NCBI RefSeq assembly: GCF_900105055.1
Contig: NZ_FNTA01000004.1
Coordinates: 3,503,501-3,567,500, forward strand
Source of the DNA: Amycolatopsis lurida
Lineage (GTDB): Bacteria; Actinomycetota; Actinomycetes; Mycobacteriales; Pseudonocardiaceae
Length of the DNA: 64,000 nt
Reading direction: 5' to 3'
In this document: positions 16,654-25,056 of the stretch, piece after piece
Numbering within the stretch: the stretch's first letter is position 1
How the letters are laid out: each line of letters starts with the position of its first letter
Program-made: the position numbers and the translations under genes
The notes under the pieces: generated by a model
What the model was told of the DNA's origin: nothing
Seen by the model: the letters and a program-made list of their open reading frames with translations, nothing else
Database searches by the model: none

Positions 16654-17556
16654 GTGTCAGTTTGGCGGGGCAAGGATAAGAGTCAAGAGCTCGAACGACT
16701 GGCCGAGCTGGCGGGCGAGGCGTCGGCCGAGGCCGCCATGGCGACCGCGTCCGCCGAAGCGCTCGAACCGCCCGCACCGCCCGCTCCGCCGGACCTGACG
16801 GCGGCCGCGTTCTTCGACGTCGACAACACCATGATGATGGGCGCGTCGATCTTCTACTTCGCCCGAGGCCTGGCCGCGCGCAAGTTCTTCACGTCCGCCG
16901 ATCTGGCCGGATTCGTCTGGCAGCAGGTGAAATTCCGGCTCGGCGGCCGGGAGAACAAAGAGGACATCAAAACCCACCGCGAGCGCGCACTGTCCTTTGT
17001 GGCCGGCCGCACCGTGCAGGAACTGACCGACATCAGCGAAGAGATCTACGACGAGCTGATGTCGGACAAGATCTGGTCCGGCACCAGGGCACTCGCGCAG
17101 ATGCACCTCGACGCCGGCCAGCGCGTCTGGCTCGTCACCGCCACCCCGATCGAGCTCGCGGCCATCATCTCGCGGCGCCTCGGCCTCACCGGCGCGCTGG
17201 GCACCGTCGCGGAGACCAAGGACGGCGTCTACACCGGCCGTCTCGTCGGAGACCTGCTGCACGGCCGGGCGAAAGCCCACGCCGTCCGGGCGCTCGCGTC
17301 ACGCGAAGGGCTGAATCTCAAGCGCTGCACGGCGTATTCGGACTCGCAGAACGACGTTCCGATGCTGTCCGTCGTCGGGACCGCGGTCGCGGTGAACCCG
17401 GACGGCGGACTTCGCGACGTCGCGCGGGCGCGCGGCTGGGAGATCCGCGATTTCCGGACCGGACGGAAGGCCGCGAAGATCGGCGTGCCTTCGGTGCTCG
17501 GTGTCGGTGCCGTGGCCGGTGCCGTCGCGGCCGGGATGGCGTACCGGAAGCGCTGA
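16654..17556 (+). CDS. HAD-IB family hydrolase (SerB-like)
   Basis: 300 residues. HAD motif I is DVDNTMMMG, motif II is VTATP, and motif III/IV is YSDSQNDVPML, as in the phosphoserine-phosphatase-related IB subfamily. An N-terminal coiled or charged stretch of about 45 residues precedes the domain, and a C-terminal Gly/Ala-rich hydrophobic segment (LGVGAVAGAVAAGMAYRKR) may touch the membrane. The mycobacterial counterpart is annotated serB1 (Rv0505c, from memory), but the true substrate is not evident. GTG 16654 has GGAGG 8 bp upstream. Confidence 0.85.
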   Translation: MSVWRGKDKSQELERLAELAGEASAEAAMATASAEALEPPAPPAPPDLTAAAFFDVDNTMMMGASIFYFARGLAARKFFTSADLAGFVWQQVKFRLGGRENKEDIKTHRERALSFVAGRTVQELTDISEEIYDELMSDKIWSGTRALAQMHLDAGQRVWLVTATPIELAAIISRRLGLTGALGTVAETKDGVYTGRLVGDLLHGRAKAHAVRALASREGLNLKRCTAYSDSQNDVPMLSVVGTAVAVNPDGGLRDVARARGWEIRDFRTGRKAAKIGVPSVLGVGAVAGAVAAGMAYRKR

Positions 17557-17572
17557 CCCGACCCCCTGAGCA

Positions 17573-17639
17573 ATTAGTCACCTACTTGCGCCGATCGCGG
17601 CCGCGCGTGAGCACGTGCGCACGCAAGTAGGTGACTAAT
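17573..17639. terminator. Palindromic terminator, family C
   Basis: Perfect 18-bp arms at 17573-17590 and 17622-17639 (ATTAGTCACCTACTTGCG and complement) with a 31-nt loop, between the convergent HAD and acyltransferase genes. Related copies at 20682-20743 and 36410-36479. Confidence 0.8.
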
Positions 17640-17650
17640 CGCGGAGGGCT

Positions 17651-18742
17651 CTAGCCCTTGAACACGCTCTTCCGCTGCGAAAGGCGTTTGTACAGCGACT
17701 GCTGGATCGACTCCCGGACCTGGTCGGTCAGGGTGAACACCAGCATCGGGTCGTCGACCGCGTCCGCGTCGTAGGTGTCCGTGCGGATGGGCTCGCCGAA
17801 CTCGATGCTCCACTTCGTCGGCAGCGGGATCGCGCCGAGCGGGCCGAGCAGCGGGAAGAGCGGCGTCACCGGGAAGTACGGCAGGCCGAGCAGACGCGCG
17901 AGGAGCTTGATGTCGCCGATCTTCGGGTAGATCTCCTCCGCGCCGACGACCGACACGGGGATGATCGGCACGCCGGTCCGCAGCGCGGCCGAGACGAAAC
18001 CACCGCGGCCGAACCGCTGCAGTTTGTACCGTGACGAGAACGGTTTCCCGATCCCCTTGAATCCTTCCGGCCAGACGCCGACGAGTTCTCCCTTGCGCAG
18101 CAAGCGTTCCGCGTCGGCGTTGCAGGCGAGGGTCTGCCCGGACTTGCGGGCGAAGGAGCCGACCAGCGGTACCTGGAACACCAGATCCGCGCCGAGGCCG
18201 CGCAGATGCCTGCCGCCGGGGACGTGGTCGTGCACGGCGACGGCGGTCATCAGCGCGTCGAGCGGCAACGTGCCGGAGTGGTTCGACACCAGCAGCGCGC
18301 CGCCGTCGGCGGGCAGGTTCTCGACGCCGAAGGTGTCGACGCGGAACCACTTCTCGTACAGCGCGCGGAGCGGGGGCAACAGCAGGGTCTCGGTGAGCTC
18401 GGCGTCGAAGCCGAATTCGTCGACGGTGTAGTCACCGGTCAACCGGTCACGCAGGAACCCCAGCGCCGTCCTGAGCGAGGCCGGGAGGAGCTCCGCGTCG
18501 GCCGGACGGGTCTTGGCGGGCGCGACGCGCGCCGCCCCCGGGAATTCGACGACGGGCGCGTCCGCCCGGCGCTCCTGCTCCAGATGTTCTTGCGCCTCTT
18601 CCGACTCGCGAAGATCCCGTTCCGCTTGGACGGCCGGGTCCGGCTTCTCTCTGCCGGGGCCGTGCAACGGGATGACCTGCGCTTCAGCGCCGCTCACGTT
18701 TTCCGCCTCGCCTTCTTGAGAGTTCTCGTATGGCCTGCTCAC
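17651..18742 (-). CDS. Lysophospholipid acyltransferase (PlsC-like)
   Basis: 363 residues. A charged, low-complexity N-terminus of about 70 residues precedes the acyltransferase domain, which contains the catalytic HX4D motif in SNHSGTLPLDALM, the glycerophosphate-binding VGVWPEGFKGIGK, and GVPIIPVSVVGAEEIYP. It transfers acyl groups onto a glycerol-phosphate-like acceptor at the membrane. GTG 18742 overlaps the epimerase stop (GTGA), which favours coupling; GTG 18697 with a better purine tract is an alternative. The pair matches mycobacterial Rv0501-Rv0502 (from memory). Confidence 0.87.
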   Translation of the reverse strand: MSRPYENSQEGEAENVSGAEAQVIPLHGPGREKPDPAVQAERDLRESEEAQEHLEQERRADAPVVEFPGAARVAPAKTRPADAELLPASLRTALGFLRDRLTGDYTVDEFGFDAELTETLLLPPLRALYEKWFRVDTFGVENLPADGGALLVSNHSGTLPLDALMTAVAVHDHVPGGRHLRGLGADLVFQVPLVGSFARKSGQTLACNADAERLLRKGELVGVWPEGFKGIGKPFSSRYKLQRFGRGGFVSAALRTGVPIIPVSVVGAEEIYPKIGDIKLLARLLGLPYFPVTPLFPLLGPLGAIPLPTKWSIEFGEPIRTDTYDADAVDDPMLVFTLTDQVRESIQQSLYKRLSQRKSVFKG

Positions 18743-19788
18743 CGGCGCGCCGCCTGTCCGGTCGCCGCGGCCACCAGCACCTTGCTCGCGAACCCGGCCA
18801 GCCTGCCGCCATCCACCACGGGCCGGAGCCCGCGGCCGGTGATGTAGTCGTCGAACGCTTCCCGCGTCGTCCAGCGCGGGGTGTAGCCGAAATCCTTCTT
18901 GAGCTTCGTGATGTCCACGACGCGGCCGAAGTTCAACAGCCGCACCTGGTCGGCGGAGAAGTCGACCACGCGGGCTCCGCGCAGCACCTTGCCCACCGAC
19001 GGCACGACACCGCTGGGCATCGGCAGTCCGACGCGGCCTGCCCGCCGGATGGCCTGAGACAGGGTGAGTACCCCCTCCGAGCCGACATTGAACACGCCGG
19101 GTTTGTCTTCCAGCGTCGCCTGTTCGAACACGGACAGCGCGTCCGAAGCGTGCAGCAGCTGGATTCGCGCGTCGTAGCCGAAGACGGTGGGGACGACCGG
19201 CAGCGCGAAGTAGCGCGAAAGCACGGTGTCGATCTCGGGGCTGATGATGTTGGCGAACCGGAACAGCGTCGTCGTGATGTCGGGACGGCGGCGCAGGAGA
19301 CCGCGGACGTAGCCCTCCATCTCGACGGCGTCCTTCACGTAACCGCTGGTCGAGGTGGGGATGAGTTCGGAATCCTCGGTGAAGACGGCCTGCGAGCGCG
19401 CGCCGGCGCCGTAGACGGCGGCCGTCGACTTCACCACGAGCTTGCGCACGAGCGGCGAGCGCTGGCAGGCCGCCAAGAGCCGCATCGTGCCGATGACGTT
19501 GACCTCTTTGATCGCCGTGCGGCGAGCGGGACCTGCCGGATGCGCGGTGCACGACGCGTGCACCACGGTGTCGACCTTGGCCGTGCTGATCACCTTGGCG
19601 ATCAGCGGGTTGCGGATGTCGGCACGGACGTATTCGGCGTGGCCCATGCGTTGCAGGACCGACTTCCGCGGGGGCGTGGTGTCGACGCCGATCACCCGCT
19701 CGAACTCCGGATTGTTGCCGAGTCTGGCGAGCAGCTTCCCGCCAAGGTCTCCCCCGACCCCGGTCACGAGCACGATGTTCGACGGCAT
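18739..19788 (-). CDS. NAD-dependent sugar epimerase/dehydratase (extended SDR)
   Basis: 349 residues. Rossmann motif IVLVTGVGGDLGGKLL at the N-terminus, and VDTVVHASCTAHP further on. The usual YxxxK catalytic pair is not clear: the expected place reads SGYVKDAVEMEGYV, so true epimerase activity is uncertain. ATG 19788 has AGGGAG a few bases upstream. Cotranscribed with the acyltransferase, suggesting a role in the envelope. Confidence 0.82.
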   Translation of the reverse strand: MPSNIVLVTGVGGDLGGKLLARLGNNPEFERVIGVDTTPPRKSVLQRMGHAEYVRADIRNPLIAKVISTAKVDTVVHASCTAHPAGPARRTAIKEVNVIGTMRLLAACQRSPLVRKLVVKSTAAVYGAGARSQAVFTEDSELIPTSTSGYVKDAVEMEGYVRGLLRRRPDITTTLFRFANIISPEIDTVLSRYFALPVVPTVFGYDARIQLLHASDALSVFEQATLEDKPGVFNVGSEGVLTLSQAIRRAGRVGLPMPSGVVPSVGKVLRGARVVDFSADQVRLLNFGRVVDITKLKKDFGYTPRWTTREAFDDYITGRGLRPVVDGGRLAGFASKVLVAAATGQAARR

Positions 19789-20003
19789 AGGACTCCCTGC
19801 GGCTTTGGGCGGTTCTCGGACTTCGATCACGGGGTCCTGATGACCTTGAGCGCTGGTCCATCGACCGTGTGTGCGCGTACCTGCACCCATGGGAAGCATC
19901 GCGCGGCTGCCCTTGAGATGTTACCGCTCATTAGGGGTAGTCGAGCCAGCGCTTACATGCTATTAACCAGCCGCTCGCGGAGGGGATGCACGTCTCACTC
20001 GAA

Positions 20004-20060
20004 TGGGCGGAAACCGCCCACCAAATGGGAGTGGCCCGTCCAGAAACTGGACGGGCCACT
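20004..20060. terminator. Two tandem hairpins after the bS22 gene
   Basis: AGTGGCCCGTCCAG (20030-20043) pairs perfectly with 20047-20060 around an AAA loop. A second, smaller hairpin (TGGGCGG, 20004-20010, with 20014-20020) follows in the direction of minus-strand transcription. This is a likely terminator for the ribosomal-protein gene. The rest of the interval to 19789 probably holds the epimerase promoter. Confidence 0.7.
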
Positions 20061-20073
20061 CACCGGCTGTGTC

Positions 20074-20175
20074 TTACTTGCCGGCCTTCCTACGCTGAAC
20101 GCGCGTCCGGCGCAGCAACTTGCGGTGCTTCTTCTTCGACATGCGCTTACGGCGCTTCTTGATCACAGAGCCCAT
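20074..20175 (-). CDS. bS22-type small ribosomal protein (AURKAIP1/COX24 domain)
   Basis: 33 residues, very basic, beginning MGSVIKKRRKRMSKKKHR and ending RKAGK. This is the tiny actinobacterial 30S-associated protein bS22, homologous to mitochondrial AURKAIP1/COX24, and it matches Rv0500B and SCO3327 in position (from memory). A strong ribosome binding site (AAGGAAGGAG) lies 8 bp before ATG 20175. It is easy to miss because of its length. Confidence 0.9.
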   Translation of the reverse strand: MGSVIKKRRKRMSKKKHRKLLRRTRVQRRKAGK

Positions 20176-20320
20176 CGTGAGCGCTCCTTCCTTCGTCGTC
20201 GGTCACGCTGCCCGGCGCAGCGTCCAACGGGTGGAGCGCACAGGCACGAGCGGTCTTCCAGGGTACTCGCGCCCCGGAAGACGCCCTCGGGCGGGCACGT
20301 CGTACCCCGCGAAACGGGCC

Positions 20321-20536
20321 TCAGCCCACGTCGAAGTACGCGCCCTGCAGATATTCGTGAACGGCCTTTTCGGGCACTCTGAACGACTTCCCGACGCGCA
20401 CCGCGGGCAACTCGCCCGAGTGAACCAGTCGGTAGACGGTCATCTTGGAGACCCGCATCAGCGTGGCCACCTCGGCGACCGTCAGGAACTGGACCTGGCC
20501 CACTGAGGGCAGATCGTCTTTCTTGTTCGGCGGCAT
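20321..20536 (-). CDS. Excisionase-type helix-turn-helix DNA-binding protein (BdtA-like)
   Basis: 71 residues with a MerR/excisionase-like winged helix: FLTVAEVATLMRVSKMTVYR, then GELPAVRVGKSFRVPEKAV. In Streptomyces the gene in this place (SCO3328, bdtA) is a BldD target, and mycobacteria have Rv0500A here (both from memory). No integrase is nearby, so it is a chromosomal regulator and not a phage excisionase. Followed by the bS22 gene after about 145 bp. Confidence 0.85.
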   Translation of the reverse strand: MPPNKKDDLPSVGQVQFLTVAEVATLMRVSKMTVYRLVHSGELPAVRVGKSFRVPEKAVHEYLQGAYFDVG

Positions 20537-20681
20537 GATTCACCGTGTCCTTCGACACGTGTCGCGCCACGAGGCTTCCCCACCTGTGGTATCGACACGC
20601 ACGTGCTCTCCTGAGAGTAGCGGGACACGTGTGGCCAAAGCGACGCGAGTCACCGAGATGGGCCCGTCCGACTACGCGATC

Positions 20682-20743
20682 AGTCATCTACTTGCGCCGG
20701 TTCGAGGACACACGCGAGCGAGTGCCCCCGCAAGTAGATGACT
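20682..20743. terminator. Palindromic terminator, family C, overlapping the proC stop
   Basis: Perfect 15-bp arms AGTCATCTACTTGCG (20682-20696) and complement (20729-20743) with a 32-nt loop. The TAG stop of proC (20742-20744) overlaps the arm. Confidence 0.8.
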
Positions 20744-21557
20744 AATTGCGGGGGTCGTGGGCGGCGCCCAGCTCGGTCGAGCGGTCCTTGGCGGCCTCGA
20801 TGGCGGCCAGGAGCGCCGCGCGGACGCCGTGCTTCTCCAGCTCGCGGATGGCGTTGATGGTCGTCCCGGCGGGCGAGGTGACGGCTTCGCGCAGCAGCAC
20901 CGGGTGTTCGTCGGACTCGGCGAGCATCTTCGCCGCCCCGACCGCCGACTGGATGATCAGCTGCCCGGCGAGCGCGCGGGGCAGGCCGAGCAGGATCCCG
21001 GCGTCGATCATGGCCTCGACCAGGTAGAAGAAGTACGCGGGCCCGGAACCGGACAGCGCCGTGACGGCGTCCTGCTGCGACTCGGGCACTTCGACGACCT
21101 GCCCGACGTGCGACAGCAGTTCCTTCACCACCGCGATGTGCTCGGCGGTCGCGTGCGCGCCCGCGGAGACCGCGCTCATCGCCTCTCCGACGAGCATCGG
21201 GGTGTTCGGCATGACCCGGACCACCGGGACGCCCTCGGCCAGCCTGCGCTCGTACAGGGCGGTCGGCAGGCCCGCGCACAGCGAGACCACCAGCGACTCC
21301 GCGCCGAGCAGCGGCGCGAGCTCGTCCAGCACCGGTTCGATGTCCTGCGGTTTGACCGCGACGACCAGCACGTCGGCCCGGCGCGCGGCGTCGGCGACGG
21401 TGACCCCGTGTACGCCGTAGCGTTCGGTCAGCTCGGCCGCGCGCGCCGGATAGCGCTCGGTGAACAGCAGGTCGGCGGGGCTGTGTCCGCCGTGCAGCAG
21501 GCCCGAGAGCAGGGCTTCCCCGATCTTCCCGGCACCCAGAACCGCGATCACAGTCAT
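20742..21557 (-). CDS. proC: Pyrroline-5-carboxylate reductase
   Basis: Last step of proline synthesis, NAD(P)H-dependent. 271 residues: VIAVLGAGKIGEALLSGLL at the N-terminus, VVAVKPQDIEPVL, VRVMPNTPMLVGEAM, and the C-terminal signature TALSGSGPAYFFYLVEAM with AVTSPAGTTINAI. The last codons (DPRN and stop) come from the sequence of the adjoining palindrome. Same position as Rv0500. Confidence 0.96.
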   Translation of the reverse strand: MTVIAVLGAGKIGEALLSGLLHGGHSPADLLFTERYPARAAELTERYGVHGVTVADAARRADVLVVAVKPQDIEPVLDELAPLLGAESLVVSLCAGLPTALYERRLAEGVPVVRVMPNTPMLVGEAMSAVSAGAHATAEHIAVVKELLSHVGQVVEVPESQQDAVTALSGSGPAYFFYLVEAMIDAGILLGLPRALAGQLIIQSAVGAAKMLAESDEHPVLLREAVTSPAGTTINAIRELEKHGVRAALLAAIEAAKDRSTELGAAHDPRN

Positions 21558-21581
21558 GCGCTTCAGCGTGCCAAACGGCCG

Positions 21582-22412
21582 CTAGGCTCCAGGCGCCGGG
21601 GCAAGCGCCAGCTGCCGCGCCTGGCAGACGAGCCTGCCCTGCGAGTCGACCACGAGCGCGTCCGAGTCGAACCAGGCCTCGTGCACCGACTGGCTCTGGA
21701 CGAGCACCCGCAGCCAGCCCGGCGCCGGCCGCGTGCGCAGCAACGCGGTCAGCTGCACGGTCGGTGCCCAGCCGACCCGGCCGAGGTTGTAGACCACCGG
21801 CGGGTTCACGTCGCTCGCGAGCAGGGCGAAGTACGGATCCGCGAGCCCGTGCCTCGGCCGGACCCACAGCCGGATCCTCGGCGGGTCGCCGATCCGGCCG
21901 TGCAGGTAGCCGACGCTCGCGGGATCGAGCCGGACCTCGCAGCCCTTCGCGAGGTTGAACAGGCCTTCCGAGGTCTCGCCGGTCACGGGTACCGCGCCGG
22001 GCGGCGGCTCCGCGGGCATGGCGGGGACGTCGGTCCACTCCGGGCGCCGCATCGGCAGCCGCCCGGTGGTCACCCTGGCCTCGACGCAACTGCGGCCCCG
22101 CTGCTCCAGCGTGACCGCGACGACCGAGGACCGCCTTCCGACCTTCCGGACGTCCATGCGCAGCAACACCGGCCCCACCGCCGGGGGGTGCAGGAACTCC
22201 GCGCTGATCGCCAGCGGCTCGGACGGCGGCTCACCGCGTTCTTGGAGGAAGGTCAGGGCGGCCCGGGCCATCAGGGCCATCAGGAAGCCGCCGTGGGGGT
22301 GTCCACCGATCGACCATTCGGTCCGGAGGACCGCCGTGAAAGTGCCGTCACCCAGTGATCTCGTCGCGCACGCCGCGTCGAAGGAGGTGCTCGTTTCGTC
22401 GGCCGCGCTCAC
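21582..22412 (-). CDS. Acyl-CoA thioesterase-like double hotdog protein
   Basis: 276 residues. GGHPHGGFLMALMARAA is the hotdog helix region, followed by RRSSVVAVTLEQRGRSCVEA and a second hotdog from about residue 165 (RDGL-type strands ending DALVVDSQGRLVCQARQLA). This places it in the TesB-like thioesterase family, which hydrolyses acyl-CoAs; the chain-length preference is unknown. It ends 24 bp upstream of the proC start on the same strand. Confidence 0.83.
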   Translation of the reverse strand: MSAADETSTSFDAACATRSLGDGTFTAVLRTEWSIGGHPHGGFLMALMARAALTFLQERGEPPSEPLAISAEFLHPPAVGPVLLRMDVRKVGRRSSVVAVTLEQRGRSCVEARVTTGRLPMRRPEWTDVPAMPAEPPPGAVPVTGETSEGLFNLAKGCEVRLDPASVGYLHGRIGDPPRIRLWVRPRHGLADPYFALLASDVNPPVVYNLGRVGWAPTVQLTALLRTRPAPGWLRVLVQSQSVHEAWFDSDALVVDSQGRLVCQARQLALAPAPGA

Positions 22413-22553
22413 CGAGCACTGACCCAGGCCACGAGCCGATCCATCGGGGTGCGGGAGATCAACAAGCGCAGCTGGTTCACGGTCGGAACTTTACGTGTAC
22501 CAGCGCCTGGAGCGCAGGGAGGAATGAATCTCCGCACTCGGAGACGATCTTTG

Positions 22554-23351
22554 TCACTGACCGAGGTGAAGCCTCGCGAACAGGAGTGACTCCGCGAGGT
22601 CCCGTGACCGCCGTGCCGCGCTCGGCGACCGCCGGGTGTTGATCTCCAGCACGATCTGCCCGGAGAAATCGCTGTTCACGAGCTTTTCGAGCAGTTCGGC
22701 GCAGGGCTCGATCCCGCGTCCGGGCACCAGGTGCTCGTCCTTCGGCAGGCCCGTTCCGTCGGCCAGATGGACGTGCGCGAGCCCGGAACCCATCCGTTCG
22801 GCGAGCGCGAGGGCGTCCATCCCGGCTGCCGCTGTATGGGACAGGTCGAGCGTGTAATGGCGAAACCCTACGTCCGTAGGGTCGATCGACGGACGGAACG
22901 CCGACACGCGGGCCGTCCGGGAGCCGCCGGGCGGGCGGACCTTGAACATGTTCTCGACCGCGATCTCGATCCCGCTGGCTTCTTCGAGCTCGTCGACGAG
23001 GTCACCGAACGCGTCGCCGTAGCGGCGCTGCCACCGGAACGGCGGATGCACCACGACCGTGCGCGCGCCGAGTTCCTGTGCCGCGTCCACGGACATCCGG
23101 AGGCGCACCTCGGGATCCGGCGACCACACGCGCTGGGTGATCAGCAGCGAGGGCGAGTGGATCGACAGCACCGGCACGCCGGTGCGGCGCGACCAGCGGC
23201 GCAGCGCGGAGACGTCCTGGCTGACCGGGTCCGCCCAGACCATCACCTCGACACCGTCGTAGCCGAGGTCGGCGGCCAGCTCGAACGCCGCGCCCGCCCC
23301 CAACGGCCAGACGGACGCCGTCGAGAGGCCTACCGGAATCTGCTGAACCAT
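22554..23351 (-). CDS. Sugar phosphate isomerase/epimerase (AP-endonuclease-2 TIM barrel)
   Basis: 265 residues with a TIM-barrel pattern: LGYDGVEVMVW, VLSIHSPSLLI, VVHPPFRWQ, IAVENMF, YTLDLSHTAAAGM, LAHVHLADGTG and EIN at strand ends, giving His, Glu and Asp ligands for metals. Substrate unknown. The neighbours match Rv0497-Rv0498 (from memory). It follows the repeat-rich membrane protein gene by 22 bp and is probably cotranscribed with it. Confidence 0.85.
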   Translation of the reverse strand: MVQQIPVGLSTASVWPLGAGAAFELAADLGYDGVEVMVWADPVSQDVSALRRWSRRTGVPVLSIHSPSLLITQRVWSPDPEVRLRMSVDAAQELGARTVVVHPPFRWQRRYGDAFGDLVDELEEASGIEIAVENMFKVRPPGGSRTARVSAFRPSIDPTDVGFRHYTLDLSHTAAAGMDALALAERMGSGLAHVHLADGTGLPKDEHLVPGRGIEPCAELLEKLVNSDFSGQIVLEINTRRSPSAARRSRDLAESLLFARLHLGQ

Positions 23352-23373
23352 TCCGGCATCCTTCCCGAGGCCG

Positions 23374-24951
23374 CTAACGCGCGACCAGCAGGAGTGCGGC
23401 CGGTGAGACCGTCACCACCAGTCCGACCAGTACCGCGAGCACCAGGGTCTGGAGATCCTCCGCCTTGCGGATCTTCCGGACGATCCACACCAGCGCGACG
23501 ATCACCAGCAGCGCGGCGACCAGCGCGGCGGCGGGGATGTTCACCCACAGCCAGTTGAAGCCCAGCCAGACACCGGCGCCGCCCACGACACCGAGGGCGA
23601 GCTGACCGGCCAGTGCCAGCCACTGCTTCCCCGGCGAGGCCTTCTCGGCGGGCGCCGCGGGCTCGTCGTCCTCGACGACCTCCTCGGCGCTGTCGTCGTA
23701 GTCGTCCTCGTACTCGTCGGCGCGGTAGCCGTAGTCGTCGCGGCCGAAGTCCGGGTACGCCGGGTCGGCGAACTCGCGCTCGTACTCGTCGAGGTTGTCC
23801 TGCCGGTCGCGGTCGTCGAGCGAATGCGGCGGCACGAACGGCATCGGCGCCGGGTGGCCCATGGTGGGCGGACCGGCGTCGAACGGATCCGGCTCGGGGT
23901 CGGCATCCGGTTCGACGGGCGCGACCGGGGGCGGCACCGGCGGGATCCCGCCGATCTCGGTGTCCTCGGACTGCACCTTCTGCCTGCGCTTGCGCCAGCC
24001 GGCGAGGCCGGCGGGCGGTGCCGGAGGCTCGACGGGCGCAGGGGCCTCGGGTTCGGGCGCCGCTTCGTCGCCGACGGCGGCGAACTGTTCGGTGCTCGGC
24101 TCGGCCTTCGGCTGGGGTGGGCGCGCCGCGGGACGGCGGCGCCGCGCCGGCTGGGCGGGCGGCGTCGCGAACGCGCCGCTCGCCATCGGACCCGGCTGGT
24201 CCTGCACGTCTTCGGCCGGAGCGTCGAGGCCACCGTCGAGCCTCGCCGACAGCCCGGACGACGGGGGCCCGGCGGGCGGCTCGGGGCGACGGCGGACCGG
24301 CGGCACCGCGCCGCGGGTCTCCTCCGGGCCTGCCGGGCGGGGACGGCCACGCGGGGGCAGGCCCTCGGAGTCCGGCGGACGCTGCTGGTAGCCGGACTGC
24401 TCCTGCGGCGGAGTCGGCCGGACGAACTGACCGGATTGCTGAGGCGGCTGCGGCGGACGCTGCTGGTAACCGCTCTGCTCCTGCGGCGGAGTCGGCCGCA
24501 GGAACTGACCGGATTGCTGAGGCGGCTGCGGCGGACGCTGCTGATAGCCGCTCTGCTCCTGCGGCGGGCGCACCGGCGGCGTCTGCCGGGTCGGGGTGGA
24601 CGCGACGTCCGGCGGCACCGGCAGCGGCGCGGAGTCCTGCTGCGGAAGCGGACGCGGACCGGAGTCCTGCTGCGGCTGCGGAAGCGGGCGCGGTGCGGAG
24701 TCCTGCGGGCGCGAGCGGCGCGGCGGACGGTTGGGCGGCGGCGGGGTGTCGCCGGACACCCTGTCGATGATCGCCTGGGGCGCGGTGTCGCTCACCGACG
24801 GCGCGCGCCGTCCGCGAGTGGGCTCGGGAGCCTCGTCGTCGTCGGCCGCGCGGCGTCGCCTGCGGCGCCCGCCCTCGGGCTGGGCTCCGTGCTGCGCGAG
24901 CAGCTCCGCCACGGTCTTCTGTGGCTGGCCGCTCTCTGTCTCGTCCGTCAT
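23374..24951 (-). CDS. Repeat-rich cytoplasmic domain with C-terminal membrane helices
   Basis: 525 residues. The first 430 or so are low-complexity Pro/Gln/Arg- and acid-rich, including a 26-residue tandem repeat (PPQEQSGYQQRPPQPP...). Three helices end the protein (KQWLALAGQLALGVVGGAGV, IPAAALVAALLVIVALVWIV, LVLAVLVGLVVTVSPAALLL). The mycobacterial counterpart by position is Rv0497, a transmembrane protein of unknown function. The long disordered part suggests a scaffold or interaction role, but nothing in the sequence proves it. Confidence 0.75.
   Translation of the reverse strand: MTDETESGQPQKTVAELLAQHGAQPEGGRRRRRRAADDDEAPEPTRGRRAPSVSDTAPQAIIDRVSGDTPPPPNRPPRRSRPQDSAPRPLPQPQQDSGPRPLPQQDSAPLPVPPDVASTPTRQTPPVRPPQEQSGYQQRPPQPPQQSGQFLRPTPPQEQSGYQQRPPQPPQQSGQFVRPTPPQEQSGYQQRPPDSEGLPPRGRPRPAGPEETRGAVPPVRRRPEPPAGPPSSGLSARLDGGLDAPAEDVQDQPGPMASGAFATPPAQPARRRRPAARPPQPKAEPSTEQFAAVGDEAAPEPEAPAPVEPPAPPAGLAGWRKRRQKVQSEDTEIGGIPPVPPPVAPVEPDADPEPDPFDAGPPTMGHPAPMPFVPPHSLDDRDRQDNLDEYEREFADPAYPDFGRDDYGYRADEYEDDYDDSAEEVVEDDEPAAPAEKASPGKQWLALAGQLALGVVGGAGVWLGFNWLWVNIPAAALVAALLVIVALVWIVRKIRKAEDLQTLVLAVLVGLVVTVSPAALLLVAR
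24370..24567 (-). repeat. 78-bp tandem repeat, about 2.5 copies
   Basis: In-frame repeats encode a 26-residue unit starting PPQEQSGYQQRPPQPP, present twice in full and once in part (residues about 129-193 of the membrane protein). Copies differ by only a few bases, for example FLRPT versus FVRPT, so the expansion is recent. Confidence 0.85.
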
Positions 24952-25056
24952 ACCGTGCTGTCCAATGCGCGCTCAAGCCGTTGCGAACCGGCACGCGACG
25001 GGGCATCGGCGGCGTCGCACGCGCTGTCCACCGTCATCCGCATCTCCGTCACCTTT

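Noticed and set aside
20321..20536. Phage excisionase
   Set aside because: The HTH type is excisionase-like but there is no integrase or att repeat, and the gene lies in conserved core order.
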